This document shows, in pieces, positions 24,777 to 34,919 of a DNA stretch of 64,000 bases (within the stretch, counting starts at the first letter, position 1; the number at the start of each line of letters is the position of its first letter). The DNA lies in contig JGZV01000004.1 in assembly GCA_000741495.1 (NCBI GenBank), positions 186,001 to 250,000 of the forward strand. The letters run 5' to 3'. This DNA comes from Bifidobacterium thermophilum. GTDB taxonomy: Bacteria > Actinomycetota > Actinomycetes > Actinomycetales > Bifidobacteriaceae. Made by a program: the position numbers and the translations under genes. The notes under the pieces were generated by a model. It was not told the origin of the DNA and ran no database searches. It saw only the letters and a program-made list of their open reading frames with translations.

Positions 24777-26150
24777 CTACTTGATAATCGGCCGCAACGG
24801 CGCCGACACGTCCACGGAATGCTTGTCGCCGATCACATTGGGATCGTTGATGATCTTGTCGACCACGGCTTTTTTGAGCTTCATCTGCGAGGCATCACCC
24901 CAGATGATGGAGAAGTTCCCGTTGTCGAGTTCGGTGGTGATGGAATCCTGCGTTTGCGCAGTGACTTTGTTCACTCGCGCGCGCATGGCGGTGGACAGCG
25001 AGTCCAGCACTTTGATGGCGGTCACTACGGACCGGCTTTTCAGCCCTTTGGCCACGTCGTTGACTTCGATGACGGGAATCCCCGCTGTTGACGCGTTCTT
25101 CACCGAGTTGAGGATGCGTCCTTTGCCGTCGACTGCGGTGAGTGAGCCGTCCGGTGTTTTCAGCATGGCGGCCGGCTCTTGCGCACTGATTTGGACTTGC
25201 ATACCGTTGGGGTATTGTTTGGTTGCGGTCGCTTTGCTGACGCCCGGAATGCCGGCGAGCTGGGTTTCGATATCATGCGTGGATACGAGCAGCAGGGATT
25301 TGCCGGCTTGTGCGGATGCGATGGATTCGACTTTACTCGAGCTGACCCACTCGTTGGCGCCGCTGACGGTGATCTGGTCGGCGTTGAGCATGAGCATCGG
25401 CGAGAAGAACAGCGCCCACACGACACCTACGACGGCGGCGATGGATACAATGAGAATCGTCACACGTTTGACGACCATGAGGATGGTCGCGTGTCTGCGC
25501 TCTTTGACTCGCTCGTTGAAATCCACGACTTTCGGACGCGCCGCCACACCTAGCGGACCGGTGGTTTCCCTGAGTGTTTTGGTGACGAGGTCCTCGCTGC
25601 GTAAGGTTCGTGCGTCCACGAATCCGGTTGCTCTGGATACTGAGCGTGAGGAGGTTGAGGCACCACGCTCCGAAGCGGCGGCAGCGGAAACCCCGCTTGC
25701 CGACTGACTGCCGGCGACTCGCGGTAACGTGTCGGATTTCCGACCTCTTACAGAGGAAAGAGTATTACGTCCCGTCCGGCGCGCTGGTTTTCCTGAAGCT
25801 GTTGCAGATGGTCTTCCCAGCGTTTTCCTTGCGGGTTTCCCCGCCATATTCCGGCGAATGGTCTCGGACGCTTGCCCCGGTTCGTTTTGTCGGGACGCAC
25901 CGGCGTCGACACGCGAGCCGACAACACGACCGGATACGGCGCGGCCTGAACTTTGCCGCCTTGACACCGGACGGGCAGATGAGGCGTCACGGGCGCTGTC
26001 CAGCGGCGTATCCGATACCGCATTCGACCTGGCTGACAGGCTATCGGCATGCCCCGCCCCGGATCGCGCTGACCGCCCGATCCCGCGGCGTCGCCCGTCA
26101 TCACGGGGTCCGTCACCGTTTTGCCTGCTTCGTGCCACGCGTCCTGGCAT
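24777..26150 (-). CDS. ftsQ: Cell division protein FtsQ with a long disordered N-terminus
   Basis: A 457-residue bitopic divisome protein. The first 235 or so residues are cytoplasmic, rich in Arg/Ser/Ala/Gly and probably disordered. A single membrane helix follows (VTILIVSIAAVVGVVWALFF), then the POTRA domain (LNADQITVSGANEWVSSSKV) and the FtsQ beta domain (PNGMQVQISAQEPAAMLK). FtsQ links FtsL/FtsB and FtsI/FtsW to the division site. The usual FtsQ is about 250-320 residues. The ATG lies one base after the murC stop. It is the last gene of the cluster here; no ftsA or ftsZ follows. Confidence 0.88.
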   Translation of the reverse strand: MPGRVARSRQNGDGPRDDGRRRGIGRSARSGAGHADSLSARSNAVSDTPLDSARDASSARPVSRRQSSGRAVSGRVVGSRVDAGASRQNEPGQASETIRRNMAGKPARKTLGRPSATASGKPARRTGRNTLSSVRGRKSDTLPRVAGSQSASGVSAAAASERGASTSSRSVSRATGFVDARTLRSEDLVTKTLRETTGPLGVAARPKVVDFNERVKERRHATILMVVKRVTILIVSIAAVVGVVWALFFSPMLMLNADQITVSGANEWVSSSKVESIASAQAGKSLLLVSTHDIETQLAGIPGVSKATATKQYPNGMQVQISAQEPAAMLKTPDGSLTAVDGKGRILNSVKNASTAGIPVIEVNDVAKGLKSRSVVTAIKVLDSLSTAMRARVNKVTAQTQDSITTELDNGNFSIIWGDASQMKLKKAVVDKIINDPNVIGDKHSVDVSAPLRPIIK

Positions 26151-26151
26151 G

Positions 26152-27708
26152 TCAGCCCTCGCAGTTCTCGCGGTGGGCTTCCAGCGCGTGCAGCAGCACT
26201 GGCCCCATGGCTGTGATATCGCCGGCGCCTACAGTGAAGACCACATCACCATGGTGTGCGCGCATCGCCATCATGAGGGCGGCGGTATGCATATCGTCGA
26301 CCGCTCGAATCCAGTCCGCTGGCTCGTGTTCGATGCCTTGCGCGGCGTCCACGATGGTCTGCGCGGTGATATCCGGGAAATCCTCCTGCTTTTCGCGTGC
26401 CGGATAGATGCCGGTGACGATCACATCGTCCGCGAGCGCGAGCGCTTGGGCGAATTCGCGTGCGAAGAATTTGGTGCGTGAGAACAGGTGTGGTTGGAAC
26501 AGGACGCGGATGGTGGCGTCTGGGTAGCGTCGGCGTGCGGCGTTGAGGAGCGCGGTGATTTCGGTGGGGTGGTGTGCGTAGTCGTCGACGACGGTGACTT
26601 GTTTTTCTTGTCCGCGTACTTGGAAGCGGCGGGATGCGCCGAGGAAGCTGCCGGCTGCTTGGGCTGCGGTGTCAGGGTCCATGCCGAGCAGGGTGGCGGT
26701 GATGATGGCGGCGGTGGCGTTGCGCGCGTTGTGGATGCCTGGAATCTTGAGACTGACGGGGATGGCGTGTTCGTCGCCAGTAAGTGCAGCGGGCATGTCG
26801 ATGGTGAATTGTTCTTCCCCGTTGCCGGCGTGTTCGCTTTCGGAGGTGATGGTGACGATGGTAGCGTCGACGGCTTGGGCGACGGCGTCGGTGATGAGCT
26901 GGCGGCTTTGGGTGGTGTAGATGACGGTGCGGTGCATGACGGCGTCGTCGAGGCCGCGTAGGACGTCGAGAGCGCCGGGGTCGTCGGCGGTCATGACGAT
27001 GTGGTCGCGAGCGTGTGACGCGTAGGCGACAAAGGCTTCGCAGTAGTGGTTGGGGGTGCCGTAGTGGTCGAGGTGGTCGGCTTCGGCGTTGGTGATGATG
27101 GCGATGGCGGGACGGTATTTGGCGAAGCTGCCGTCGGATTCGTCGGCTTCGGCGACGAGGACGCGGCCTGCTCCGGCGTGTCCGCCGTCGAGGGTTTGCC
27201 CGTCGGGACCTTGGATGGTGCCGCCGATGGCGTAACTGGGGTCGGCGAGATCGTCGGTGCCGGCGTGGACGAGGATGTGTGATAGCAGTGAGCTGGTGGT
27301 GGTTTTGCCGTGTGCTCCGGCGACGGCGACCGCATCATGATGGTTCATGAGCAGGGCGAGGATGTCGCTGCGGTGGACGATATGTGCACCGTGTTCCGCT
27401 GCGGCGATGATTTCCGGGTTGTCTGGTTTGATGGCGCTGGAATATACCACTGTTGACGCGTCGCGAACATTGTCTGCCCGTTGACCGATTGCGACGGGAA
27501 TGCCGAGCGTTTCGAGCCGTTCGGTTTTGGCGTTGTGCTCTCTGTCTGAGCCGGTGACGTGGACGCCTTGCTCGTGGAGCATTTCGGCGAGGACGCTCAT
27601 GCCTGCTCCCCCGATGCCGATGAAATGGGTGGTTCCCAGATCGTTGACGTGCTGGTCTTCAGTGAAGGCTGCGACGGTTGGATCAAGCACGATGGGCTTT
27701 GTATTCAT
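26152..27708 (-). CDS. murC: UDP-N-acetylmuramate-L-alanine ligase MurC
   Basis: A 518-residue cytoplasmic ligase that adds L-alanine to UDP-MurNAc, the first peptide step of peptidoglycan synthesis. N-terminal nucleotide fold: THFIGIGGAGMSVLAEML. ATP-binding P-loop: AGAHGKTTTSSLL (about residue 130). Central domain: YAHHPTEI and LFQPHLFSRT, both typical of MurC. The start is uncertain: MNTKPIVLDP (27708) has only a weak ribosome-binding site, and an in-frame GTG at 27720 would add four residues. It lies between murG and ftsQ, with 49 bp to murG. Confidence 0.94.
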   Translation of the reverse strand: MNTKPIVLDPTVAAFTEDQHVNDLGTTHFIGIGGAGMSVLAEMLHEQGVHVTGSDREHNAKTERLETLGIPVAIGQRADNVRDASTVVYSSAIKPDNPEIIAAAEHGAHIVHRSDILALLMNHHDAVAVAGAHGKTTTSSLLSHILVHAGTDDLADPSYAIGGTIQGPDGQTLDGGHAGAGRVLVAEADESDGSFAKYRPAIAIITNAEADHLDHYGTPNHYCEAFVAYASHARDHIVMTADDPGALDVLRGLDDAVMHRTVIYTTQSRQLITDAVAQAVDATIVTITSESEHAGNGEEQFTIDMPAALTGDEHAIPVSLKIPGIHNARNATAAIITATLLGMDPDTAAQAAGSFLGASRRFQVRGQEKQVTVVDDYAHHPTEITALLNAARRRYPDATIRVLFQPHLFSRTKFFAREFAQALALADDVIVTGIYPAREKQEDFPDITAQTIVDAAQGIEHEPADWIRAVDDMHTAALMMAMRAHHGDVVFTVGAGDITAMGPVLLHALEAHRENCEG

Positions 27709-27757
27709 GATGGAAGGCACTGCTTTCTCTTGGTTGCTGTCCCTGTCTGTATGGCCA

Positions 27758-28984
27758 TTATGACATGACGGCTTGTACACTGTCCGGCCTTGTGGCGTGG
27801 TGGTGTTGCGTGGTTATCCACGTGTTTTGGGCGAGGTTGAGGATGTGGCGGGCCATGATGTCGGCGGCGTCGCGGATGCCGTACTGCCAGGCGTGGTCGC
27901 CGAGTTCGTGCAAACGTTGCGGATTGTCGAGTAGTTCGGCGACGTGACCGCGTACCCATTCGGGGGTGAAATCGCTGTCATTGACGATGATTCCGCCGTC
28001 CGCGTCGACCACCGGTTGCGCGTTGAACCGTTGTTCGCCGTTGCCGATCGGCAGGGGCACGTAGACGGCGGGCAAGCCGAGGGCGGTCAGTTCGCATACG
28101 GTGCCGGCGCCGGCCCTGCAGATCACGAGGTCGGCGCAGGCGAAGGCGAGGTCGATGCGTTCAAGGTATTGCGCGACGTGATAGTCGCCCTGTCCGGCGT
28201 GCGTGGGGTCGAGGTCGTTGATTGCGTCCGCCCCGGCGGTAGCTGTCACGTCCGTGGTGACTTGGTCGATTTTGCCTTTGCCGGTCAGGTGGATTACTTG
28301 CGAGCGTTTGAGCAGGTCGCCGGCTGCGGCGGCGACCGCCTTGTTCAAGCTCAACGCGCCGAGTGAGCCACCGGTGACGACGACCACCGGCCGATCAGGG
28401 TCGATGCCCAGTTGGGCTGCGGCTTGTGCGCGCACAGCGTGGCCATCGGTGTTGATCCGTGCTGCCAGGCGTGCGATGGCCGGGCGCAACGGCAGGCCGA
28501 CCCGCTCAATAGTGGTGGCGCTGCCGGGTTTCAAACCGGTGTGTTCGTACGCGGTGCCGATGAAGGACGCCCATTTGGCTCCCAGCTTGTTGGCCATGCC
28601 GGCGCGGGCATTCTGCTCGTGGATCACTATGGGGATGCCCATCGCGTGGGCGACTGAATACACGGGGGCGGACGCGTATCCGCCGAAACCGACGACGACT
28701 TGCGCTCCGCGACGTTCCAGAATCGCACGCACTTTGCGTTTCTCACGGCTCCACCGCCATGGGAACGTGATCGCATCTTTGTTTGGCCGCCGCGGGAACG
28801 GGACTTTCTCCACGGTGTCTAGCTCGTAACCGGCTTGCGGAACCAGATCATGCTCCAAACCGACCGCCGTGCCGATGACACTCAGTTTCGCGTCGGGTTC
28901 GAGCTTCTTGATCGCGTCTGCGACCGATAGGAGCGGGTTTACGTGTCCGGCGGTGCCGCCGCCGGCCAATACAATATTCGTCAT
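27758..28984 (-). CDS. murG: UDP-GlcNAc transferase MurG (lipid II synthesis)
   Basis: A 408-residue GT28 glycosyltransferase at the inner face of the membrane that adds GlcNAc to lipid I to make lipid II. The N-terminal [12 protein letters not shown] is the conserved MurG glycine loop, [16 protein letters not shown] the second motif, and [15 protein letters not shown] plus [24 protein letters not shown] the UDP-GlcNAc site. The ATG at 28984 is preceded by GAGGTGG; an in-frame GTG at 28996 overlaps that site and is less likely. Part of the dcw cluster, between ftsW and murC. Confidence 0.94.
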   Translation of the reverse strand: MTNIVLAGGGTAGHVNPLLSVADAIKKLEPDAKLSVIGTAVGLEHDLVPQAGYELDTVEKVPFPRRPNKDAITFPWRWSREKRKVRAILERRGAQVVVGFGGYASAPVYSVAHAMGIPIVIHEQNARAGMANKLGAKWASFIGTAYEHTGLKPGSATTIERVGLPLRPAIARLAARINTDGHAVRAQAAAQLGIDPDRPVVVVTGGSLGALSLNKAVAAAAGDLLKRSQVIHLTGKGKIDQVTTDVTATAGADAINDLDPTHAGQGDYHVAQYLERIDLAFACADLVICRAGAGTVCELTALGLPAVYVPLPIGNGEQRFNAQPVVDADGGIIVNDSDFTPEWVRGHVAELLDNPQRLHELGDHAWQYGIRDAADIMARHILNLAQNTWITTQHHHATRPDSVQAVMS

Positions 28985-29080
28985 GCTTGTGTCCACCTCG
29001 CGTATGCTTGGCTGATTGACCGTGCAACTGGTATCAGTGTCGCCTTACCACTCTACCGCTACTCTTGGCTGGCGGCAGCG

Positions 29081-30623
29081 TCATGAGCTCAGTCTGTCGG
29101 TCGCCGTGGCGATTTGCGCTTGCTGGCGCATCATACTCATTGCCACGCCTGCCGCTCCAAGGCACATGACCAGTGACGATCCGCCGGCGGAAACGAACGG
29201 CAGCGGCACGCCCATCACCGGCAGCAGGCCGATCACCACCATGATGTTGACCATCGCCTGGCCGAGGATCCATACTGCGATGCACATGAGCACCATCGCA
29301 GTGTACCTGTCGGTGGCTTGTAAGGCGACGCACAGCAGGCACCATCCGAGGATCACGAACAGCAGTACGATCATCACGGTGCCGACAAACCCGAGTTCTT
29401 CGCCGATAATCGCGAAAATGAAATCGTTATGCGCTTCAGGCAGGTAGTTCCATTTTTCGCGTGAATTGCCAATACCTACGCCGAGGAATCCGCCGGAAGC
29501 GAGCGCATATTTCGCGTGCACGCTCTGATAGCAGGTGTCGGCGAAACCTGTGGCGGTACCGCACTTGGTGTATGCGGCGGTGACTCGGGCCAGACGGTTC
29601 GGACTTTGGATGATGAGAGCTGTTGACGCGACAACGGCGAGCACCACCATACTCCAGAACCATTTGCTTGGCATGCCGCCAAGAAGCAAGGCAATCACGC
29701 CGATGATGAGCACAATCATGGTTGTGCCCATATCTTTGCCCAGCATCACGAGTGCGCAGCAGATGCCGAGCATGATGATGGGTACTGCGTAGGAGTTGTT
29801 GTTGCGTGTGTCGGCTGCCCGGCTTTTGGCGATGATCACTGCCAGCGGCATCCATATGCAGACGGCGAGTTTCATGAATTCCGCCGGCTGCACGGTGGTG
29901 AACCCGATGTTGATCCAGCCGCGGTTGCCGTTGATTTCAACGCCGATCGGTGTGAGGGTGAGCAGCTGCACGAACCATGAGATGATGAGAAGTATTCCGG
30001 ATAGCCCGCGGTATATGCGTGGCGGGATATGCGCGCCCAGGGCGCACAGCAGCAGTCCCAACGCGCAGAACATCGCTTGGTTGGCGCCTTGTGACCATGG
30101 GCTCTTGGCGCTGGAAAGCATGGTGATCGAGGAGCTGGAGAACACCATGATGACGCCGACGAAGGTCAGGAACATGACCACGCCGAAGAAGCAGTGGTAG
30201 CACCATAGCGGGTTGAACAGCATGCGGGCGCCCTGATAGCCGCCGCGTTTGGCCACGTCCAACACGGGTTTGGTCCGCTCATGATACCTGCCGTTATGCT
30301 GGACGATTTGTTTGATTGACAGGCTTTCTTTGGTTTGCTCCCACAGTTTGGAGAACCATGATTGTTGGGGGGTTTTCCAAGGTTGGACGTCTGCGATCGG
30401 ATTGCTTGGATTGTCGGGGCTGCTGGCCGCGGTTGCGTGAGGGCGTCGAACTTCGGGCCGATGCGGATCCGTCGCGCGTGGAAGCCGTGTTCCGGTCGGC
30501 GAGGATGTCGAAATCGTCGCGGGTGCGACGATTGCCGCCCTCAGCGCGTTGGGCGGGGAATACGGTTGATTGGGCTGTACGCCCCTTGGTTGTGGAGCGT
30601 GCCCGGTGTTCAGTGCTTGCCAT
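29081..30623 (-). CDS. ftsW: SEDS glycosyltransferase FtsW, with an apparent +1 frameshift near the 5' end
   Basis: FtsW polymerises septal glycan from lipid II together with FtsI. The membrane part is clear: about ten helices, with the SEDS signatures [21 protein letters not shown] and [18 protein letters not shown]. The natural N-terminus appears to be in another frame: an ATG at 30623, overlapping the murD stop, opens a hydrophilic 85-residue frame ending RRPTLENP. That frame joins the FtsW frame (QQSWFSKLW) if one C is removed from the C6 tract at 30367-30372. As given, the only in-frame start for the main frame is a TTG at 30637 inside murD. FtsW should be essential, so sequence error, transcript slippage or a true lesion must be distinguished. 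Confidence 0.85.
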
Positions 30624-32091
30624 GTGCGGCTACCCAACGTTGCGCGGCCGCAGCGAACTGGTCGCCGCGGTCAGCGTAGGAGCGGAATTGGTCCATGGAG
30701 GCGCATGCTGGCGCCATCAGTACGATGTTGCCGGGTTCGGCGTACGCTCCGGCGGCTTCGACAGCATGGTCCATCACACGGTCGCGGTCCGCCGGGTCGA
30801 TGAGTGTCACCGGAATGTCGGGTGCACTGGTGTGGAACGCGTCGATCATGGGCTGCTGGTCCACGCCGATGATGACCGCGGCTTTGATGGTGTTCTTCTG
30901 GTCGGCGATCAGATGCTCGAAGGTTGCGCCTTTGGCCAGACCGCCAGCGATCCACACCACGGATTTCGGCGCGAAACTTGACAGTGAAGCATGGGCGGCG
31001 TGCGCGTTGGTGGCTTTGGAATCATCTACGAATCGGATGGTACCGCCATCCACGCTGGCGGAGGCGACGGTCTGGATGCGGTGGCCGCCGGGCGCGAAAT
31101 CGCATAGCGCGCGGACCGCCTGCTCACGGTCGACACCGAAGCCCAGCACCAGGGCGAGCGCGGTCATCGCGTCGGCGAGCAGATGGGGATATACGGTGCC
31201 GTCCGGCTCGCACAGGTGCTTCAAGTCGCTGATGTTCACCACTCGGCATGCCGTTCCGACCGGCGCGCCGGCGACACCGCTGCGGTCCACAATCCAGCCA
31301 TCCGCCACGCCGATCTGGCCGCTGTGGGGTTCGTGTAGCGTGAATCCGACGGTGAGGCATCCTGCGGCGGGTTCGGCGCTCTCAGCGAGCGCACTGACCC
31401 GCTGGTCGTCGGCATTGTAGACGAGCGCCTTGCGTACCCTGTGGAACACTTTGCTTTTGTCTGCGGCGTAGTTGTCGATACCGCCGTGCCAGTCAAGATG
31501 GTCGTCGGCGATATTCGTGATGGTGGCGCATTCCAAGGCAAGGGAATCGGTGAAATGCAGTTGGAAGGAGCTCAGTTCGACGCACAGCACGTCATTTGCC
31601 GGATCGACGGCGGCGTGCGACACGGCTTTGCCGATGTTGCCTACGGCGGGCGCTTGCAGGCCGCACGCGCTCAGCATCGCCGAGGTCATTTCTGTGGTCG
31701 AGGTTTTGCCGTTCGTGCCGGTGATACCGATCCATGGGGCGGGCTTGCCGGTGCGCGTAGTGTTGACACGCAGCCGCCACGCGAGCTCGACCTCACTGTA
31801 CACGGGGATATTGCGGCGTTGGGCTTCGAGGATGAACGGGGTACGGGGGTTGAACACCGGGGAGGTCATCACCAGGTCAATCTGATTCCAATCCACGTCG
31901 TCGAAGGAGTGCAGATCGGCTTGCGGCTTGTGCTCGTCAACGCTGATCACGCGCTTGGCACGGTGGTCCAGTACTTCGACGATGCTGCGGCCGGAGACAC
32001 CGAGCCCTGCGACCAGTACGGTCATGCCGCCGAGCCGCTCATTGAAATCGCGTTCTCGCTCGTTTTCGGTCGCATTGTTCTCGTCGTTCAT
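30610..32091 (-). CDS. murD: UDP-MurNAc-L-alanine:D-glutamate ligase MurD
   Basis: A 493-residue cytoplasmic ligase adding D-glutamate. N-terminal dinucleotide-like fold [19 protein letters not shown]-loop [14 protein letters not shown] (about residue 125); C-terminal [13 protein letters not shown] and [13 protein letters not shown], both typical of MurD. Three ATG starts are possible (32151, 32115, 32091); I chose 32091 (MNDENNATE), which follows GGAGAAAGAG. The stop overlaps the inferred ftsW ATG at 30623, and mraY ends 80 bp upstream, so it is well inside the dcw operon. Confidence 0.93.
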   Translation of the reverse strand: MNDENNATENERERDFNERLGGMTVLVAGLGVSGRSIVEVLDHRAKRVISVDEHKPQADLHSFDDVDWNQIDLVMTSPVFNPRTPFILEAQRRNIPVYSEVELAWRLRVNTTRTGKPAPWIGITGTNGKTSTTEMTSAMLSACGLQAPAVGNIGKAVSHAAVDPANDVLCVELSSFQLHFTDSLALECATITNIADDHLDWHGGIDNYAADKSKVFHRVRKALVYNADDQRVSALAESAEPAAGCLTVGFTLHEPHSGQIGVADGWIVDRSGVAGAPVGTACRVVNISDLKHLCEPDGTVYPHLLADAMTALALVLGFGVDREQAVRALCDFAPGGHRIQTVASASVDGGTIRFVDDSKATNAHAAHASLSSFAPKSVVWIAGGLAKGATFEHLIADQKNTIKAAVIIGVDQQPMIDAFHTSAPDIPVTLIDPADRDRVMDHAVEAAGAYAEPGNIVLMAPACASMDQFRSYADRGDQFAAAAQRWVAAHGKH

Positions 32092-32171
32092 CTTGTCATC
32101 TCTTTCTCCGCGCATCTGCGCGGCATTCGCTCCTGCTTGTTCCGGTTTCATGCGTGCCGGTTCCGCCGGTA

Positions 32172-33275
32172 TTAGAGCAGCAATCCTGAACGCGTCACCC
32201 AATCACCGTAGAACAGCATGATCGCGGTCATGGTGAACAGCAGTTCAATCATCCAGAATCGTACGACGACTTTGCCTTCACTCCATCCGAGCAGTTCGAA
32301 ATGATGGTGGATCGGCGCCATCTTGAACACGCGCTTATGGGTGAGTTTGAAGCAGCTGACCTGGATGACGTCGGACATGACTTCGATGACGAACAGGCCG
32401 CCCAGGATGATCGCCAGGAACTCGGTGTGCGTGGCGATTGACAGGGCTGAGAACAGGCCGCCCAAAGCGAGGGACCCGGTATCACCCATGAAGATGGTCG
32501 CCGGATTGGAGTTGTACCACAGGAAACCGAAGCAGGCGACAGCAGCGCATACGGCGATGATGGACAAGTCCAGCGGGTCGGATACCGCGTACGCGTACCC
32601 TTCATGCCCGGCGCCTTTGAGGTGGTAGCACTCCCAGTAGGCGATGATCGCGTAGCCGGCGAACGCGATCATTGAGGAGCCGGACGCCAAACCGTCCAGA
32701 CCGTCGGTCAGGTTCACGGCGTTCGTCCACGCGGTCATCAGGAAGTTCACCCAGATGATGAACAGGATCATCGCCCCGACTTTGCCGGCGGATTCGAAGT
32801 TCCAAAACGGTTTCTCGATGAAACTCATACCCGCTTGGGCGCTGGGGAAACCGGATTTGGTGGGGATGATCAGCGCGAGCACCGCGTAGCAGGTCGCGAA
32901 AATGAACTGGCCGATGAACTTGGCTCGCACCGAAAGCCCCAGATTCTGCTTCTTGCGGACTTTCGCAAAATCGTCAATGAAACCGAGCAACCCCATGGAC
33001 ACCATGGCGAACAGTACCAGTACCGCCGACCATGAGGGGGTCGCGCCGCCCGTGCAGAACCGGTAGAGCGCCGAAGCGCCCCAGCCGAGCACGATGGCCA
33101 GCACAATGATCAAGCCACCCATGGTCGGAGTGCCACGTTTGATTTGATGGGATTTCGGGCCGTCCTGACGAATGTACTGGCCGTAATGCAGTTTGTGTAC
33201 CACGTCAATCAGCACCGGCGTGCCGAAGAACACGACCAGCAGCGAAACCAGAATGCCGATAATAAGCGAAATCAC
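32172..33275 (-). CDS. mraY: Phospho-MurNAc-pentapeptide transferase MraY
   Basis: A 367-residue integral membrane enzyme with about ten helices that transfers phospho-MurNAc-pentapeptide to undecaprenyl phosphate, making lipid I. Conserved parts: [16 protein letters not shown] (first cytoplasmic loop), [15 protein letters not shown] (catalytic DGLDG region), [12 protein letters not shown], and [16 protein letters not shown] near the C-terminus. GTG start at 33275 with GGAG seven bases upstream. It lies between murF and murD, the usual order. Confidence 0.96.
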   Translation of the reverse strand: MISLIIGILVSLLVVFFGTPVLIDVVHKLHYGQYIRQDGPKSHQIKRGTPTMGGLIIVLAIVLGWGASALYRFCTGGATPSWSAVLVLFAMVSMGLLGFIDDFAKVRKKQNLGLSVRAKFIGQFIFATCYAVLALIIPTKSGFPSAQAGMSFIEKPFWNFESAGKVGAMILFIIWVNFLMTAWTNAVNLTDGLDGLASGSSMIAFAGYAIIAYWECYHLKGAGHEGYAYAVSDPLDLSIIAVCAAVACFGFLWYNSNPATIFMGDTGSLALGGLFSALSIATHTEFLAIILGGLFVIEVMSDVIQVSCFKLTHKRVFKMAPIHHHFELLGWSEGKVVVRFWMIELLFTMTAIMLFYGDWVTRSGLLL

Positions 33276-33312
33276 AGTCTACTCCACTTCATTCTTGTGC
33301 GCGTGCAGCACC

Positions 33313-34818
33313 TTATTTGGACCAACGTTCAGCAAGCGCGCTCAGTCCGGACATGTGCGAACCTTTGAGCAGCACCACCGTGTCAGCATGGTCGGCCGCC
33401 GCAGACGCCACCAGCGTGTCGGCTTGCGCGGCATCATGCACCCAGTGTATCGAGACGCTGTCACGTCCCGATGTCGTCGCACGCTCCTGCGCGCCGTGAT
33501 ACACCGCTTCGGCAAGCGAGTCGAAATGCGTGTCCGTGGGGTTGCCTACCGCGATGATTTCGTCGATGCCCCGGTCAACCGTGTAGGCTCCGATCTGACG
33601 ATGCTGTTCGCGTTCGCTTTCGCCGAGTTCAAGCATCGCGCCGAGCACAGCGACCCGGTACGGCTGCGTGCTGTCCTGCGCATGCCATGCGGCGAGACCG
33701 TCGAGACCGGCTTTCATGGAATCAGGGTTCGCGTTGAAACTGTCATCAATCAGCGTGAACTGTGCGCCGTCTCGTTCGACTTGGGAAACAGCCATGCGGT
33801 GGGCGCTGATACGGTTCACGCGGCTCAACGCGCGGGCGGTCTGGTCAAGCGTCATACCGCATACGCGGGCGACTGTAGCGGCGGCGAGCGCGTTGACCAC
33901 GTTGTGTCGTCCGCTGATGCCAAGGGTGACGCGTGCGGTGGAACCGTCAGCGTCCACGAGGGTGAAGGACGGGTGGTCGAGGTCGTCAAGGCTGATGGCT
34001 TGAGCCGTGGTTTTCGCTTCCGCGCCGGCGGGCCGGGTGTCGTCGAGGCCGAACCATAGGACGTGTGCGGGGGCGATATCCGCCATGGCTGCCACGTACG
34101 GGTCGCCGGCGTTGAGTACGGCGGTTCCTCCCGGGACCAGGCCGCGGATGATTTCGCTTTTCGCTTGGGCGATGCGTTCACGGGAACCGAACTCACCCAA
34201 GTGTGCTACGCCGACTTTCAGCACCACAGCGATATCAGGCGGGGCGATGTGGGTCAGATGGGCGATTTCGCCGATGTGATTCGCGCCCATTTCAGCGATG
34301 AGGAAGCGCGTGCGCTTGCCGACTTGCAGTGCGGTGAGCGGCAGGCCGATCTCATTGTTGAATGAGCCGACCGGGGCCACGGTGGGGCCGAGTTCGCTCA
34401 GCAGGGCGTGCAGCAGGTCTTTGGTTGTGGTTTTGCCGACTGATCCGGTGATGCCGATGATGGTGAAATCCCCGGCTGCTGCCCTGCGAGCGGCGAGATT
34501 GTATTGGGCGAGGCGTCCCAAAGCTTCGACTGAATCCTTGACGATGATTTGGGCGATGGGCGCTTCGACCGGGTGTTGCACGATCGTCGCCGCGGCACCC
34601 TGACCGGCGACTTGGGCGACGAAATCATGGCCGTCGACGCGTTCGCCGGGAATCGCGACGAATATCGAATCGTCATGTGCTTGGCGTGAATCGCTGACCA
34701 CACTCGGTTCGAACGTTTCGTGTGGGCTTCGGGCGTGAGCCGGAATGCGCAATTCACCGCCCACCGCCTCGGCGACCTGGTCGAGTGTCACCGGCATCAT
34801 GGCCGCTTCTGGTGTCAT
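33313..34818 (-). CDS. murF: UDP-MurNAc-tripeptide:D-Ala-D-Ala ligase MurF
   Basis: A 501-residue ligase that completes the pentapeptide by adding D-Ala-D-Ala. P-loop IGITGSVGKTTTKD (about residue 126), GSFNNEIGLPLTAL, AEMGANHIGEIAHL and LIDDSFNANPDSMKAGL are all MurF motifs. The ATG at 34818 follows GGAGGAACAGGAC. Thirty-seven bases separate it from mraY downstream. The N-terminal domain (VTLDQVAEAVGGEL) is complete. Confidence 0.95.
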   Translation of the reverse strand: MTPEAAMMPVTLDQVAEAVGGELRIPAHARSPHETFEPSVVSDSRQAHDDSIFVAIPGERVDGHDFVAQVAGQGAAATIVQHPVEAPIAQIIVKDSVEALGRLAQYNLAARRAAAGDFTIIGITGSVGKTTTKDLLHALLSELGPTVAPVGSFNNEIGLPLTALQVGKRTRFLIAEMGANHIGEIAHLTHIAPPDIAVVLKVGVAHLGEFGSRERIAQAKSEIIRGLVPGGTAVLNAGDPYVAAMADIAPAHVLWFGLDDTRPAGAEAKTTAQAISLDDLDHPSFTLVDADGSTARVTLGISGRHNVVNALAAATVARVCGMTLDQTARALSRVNRISAHRMAVSQVERDGAQFTLIDDSFNANPDSMKAGLDGLAAWHAQDSTQPYRVAVLGAMLELGESEREQHRQIGAYTVDRGIDEIIAVGNPTDTHFDSLAEAVYHGAQERATTSGRDSVSIHWVHDAAQADTLVASAAADHADTVVLLKGSHMSGLSALAERWSK

Positions 34819-34919
34819 GTCCTGTTCCTCCTGATTGTTTGCCCTGTGGTGTCCCGCCGGTGGTTACCGTTGTCGTGGGGACGATTATGCGGATGTGTCT
34901 GGCTTGCGGTGTCGCGGAT

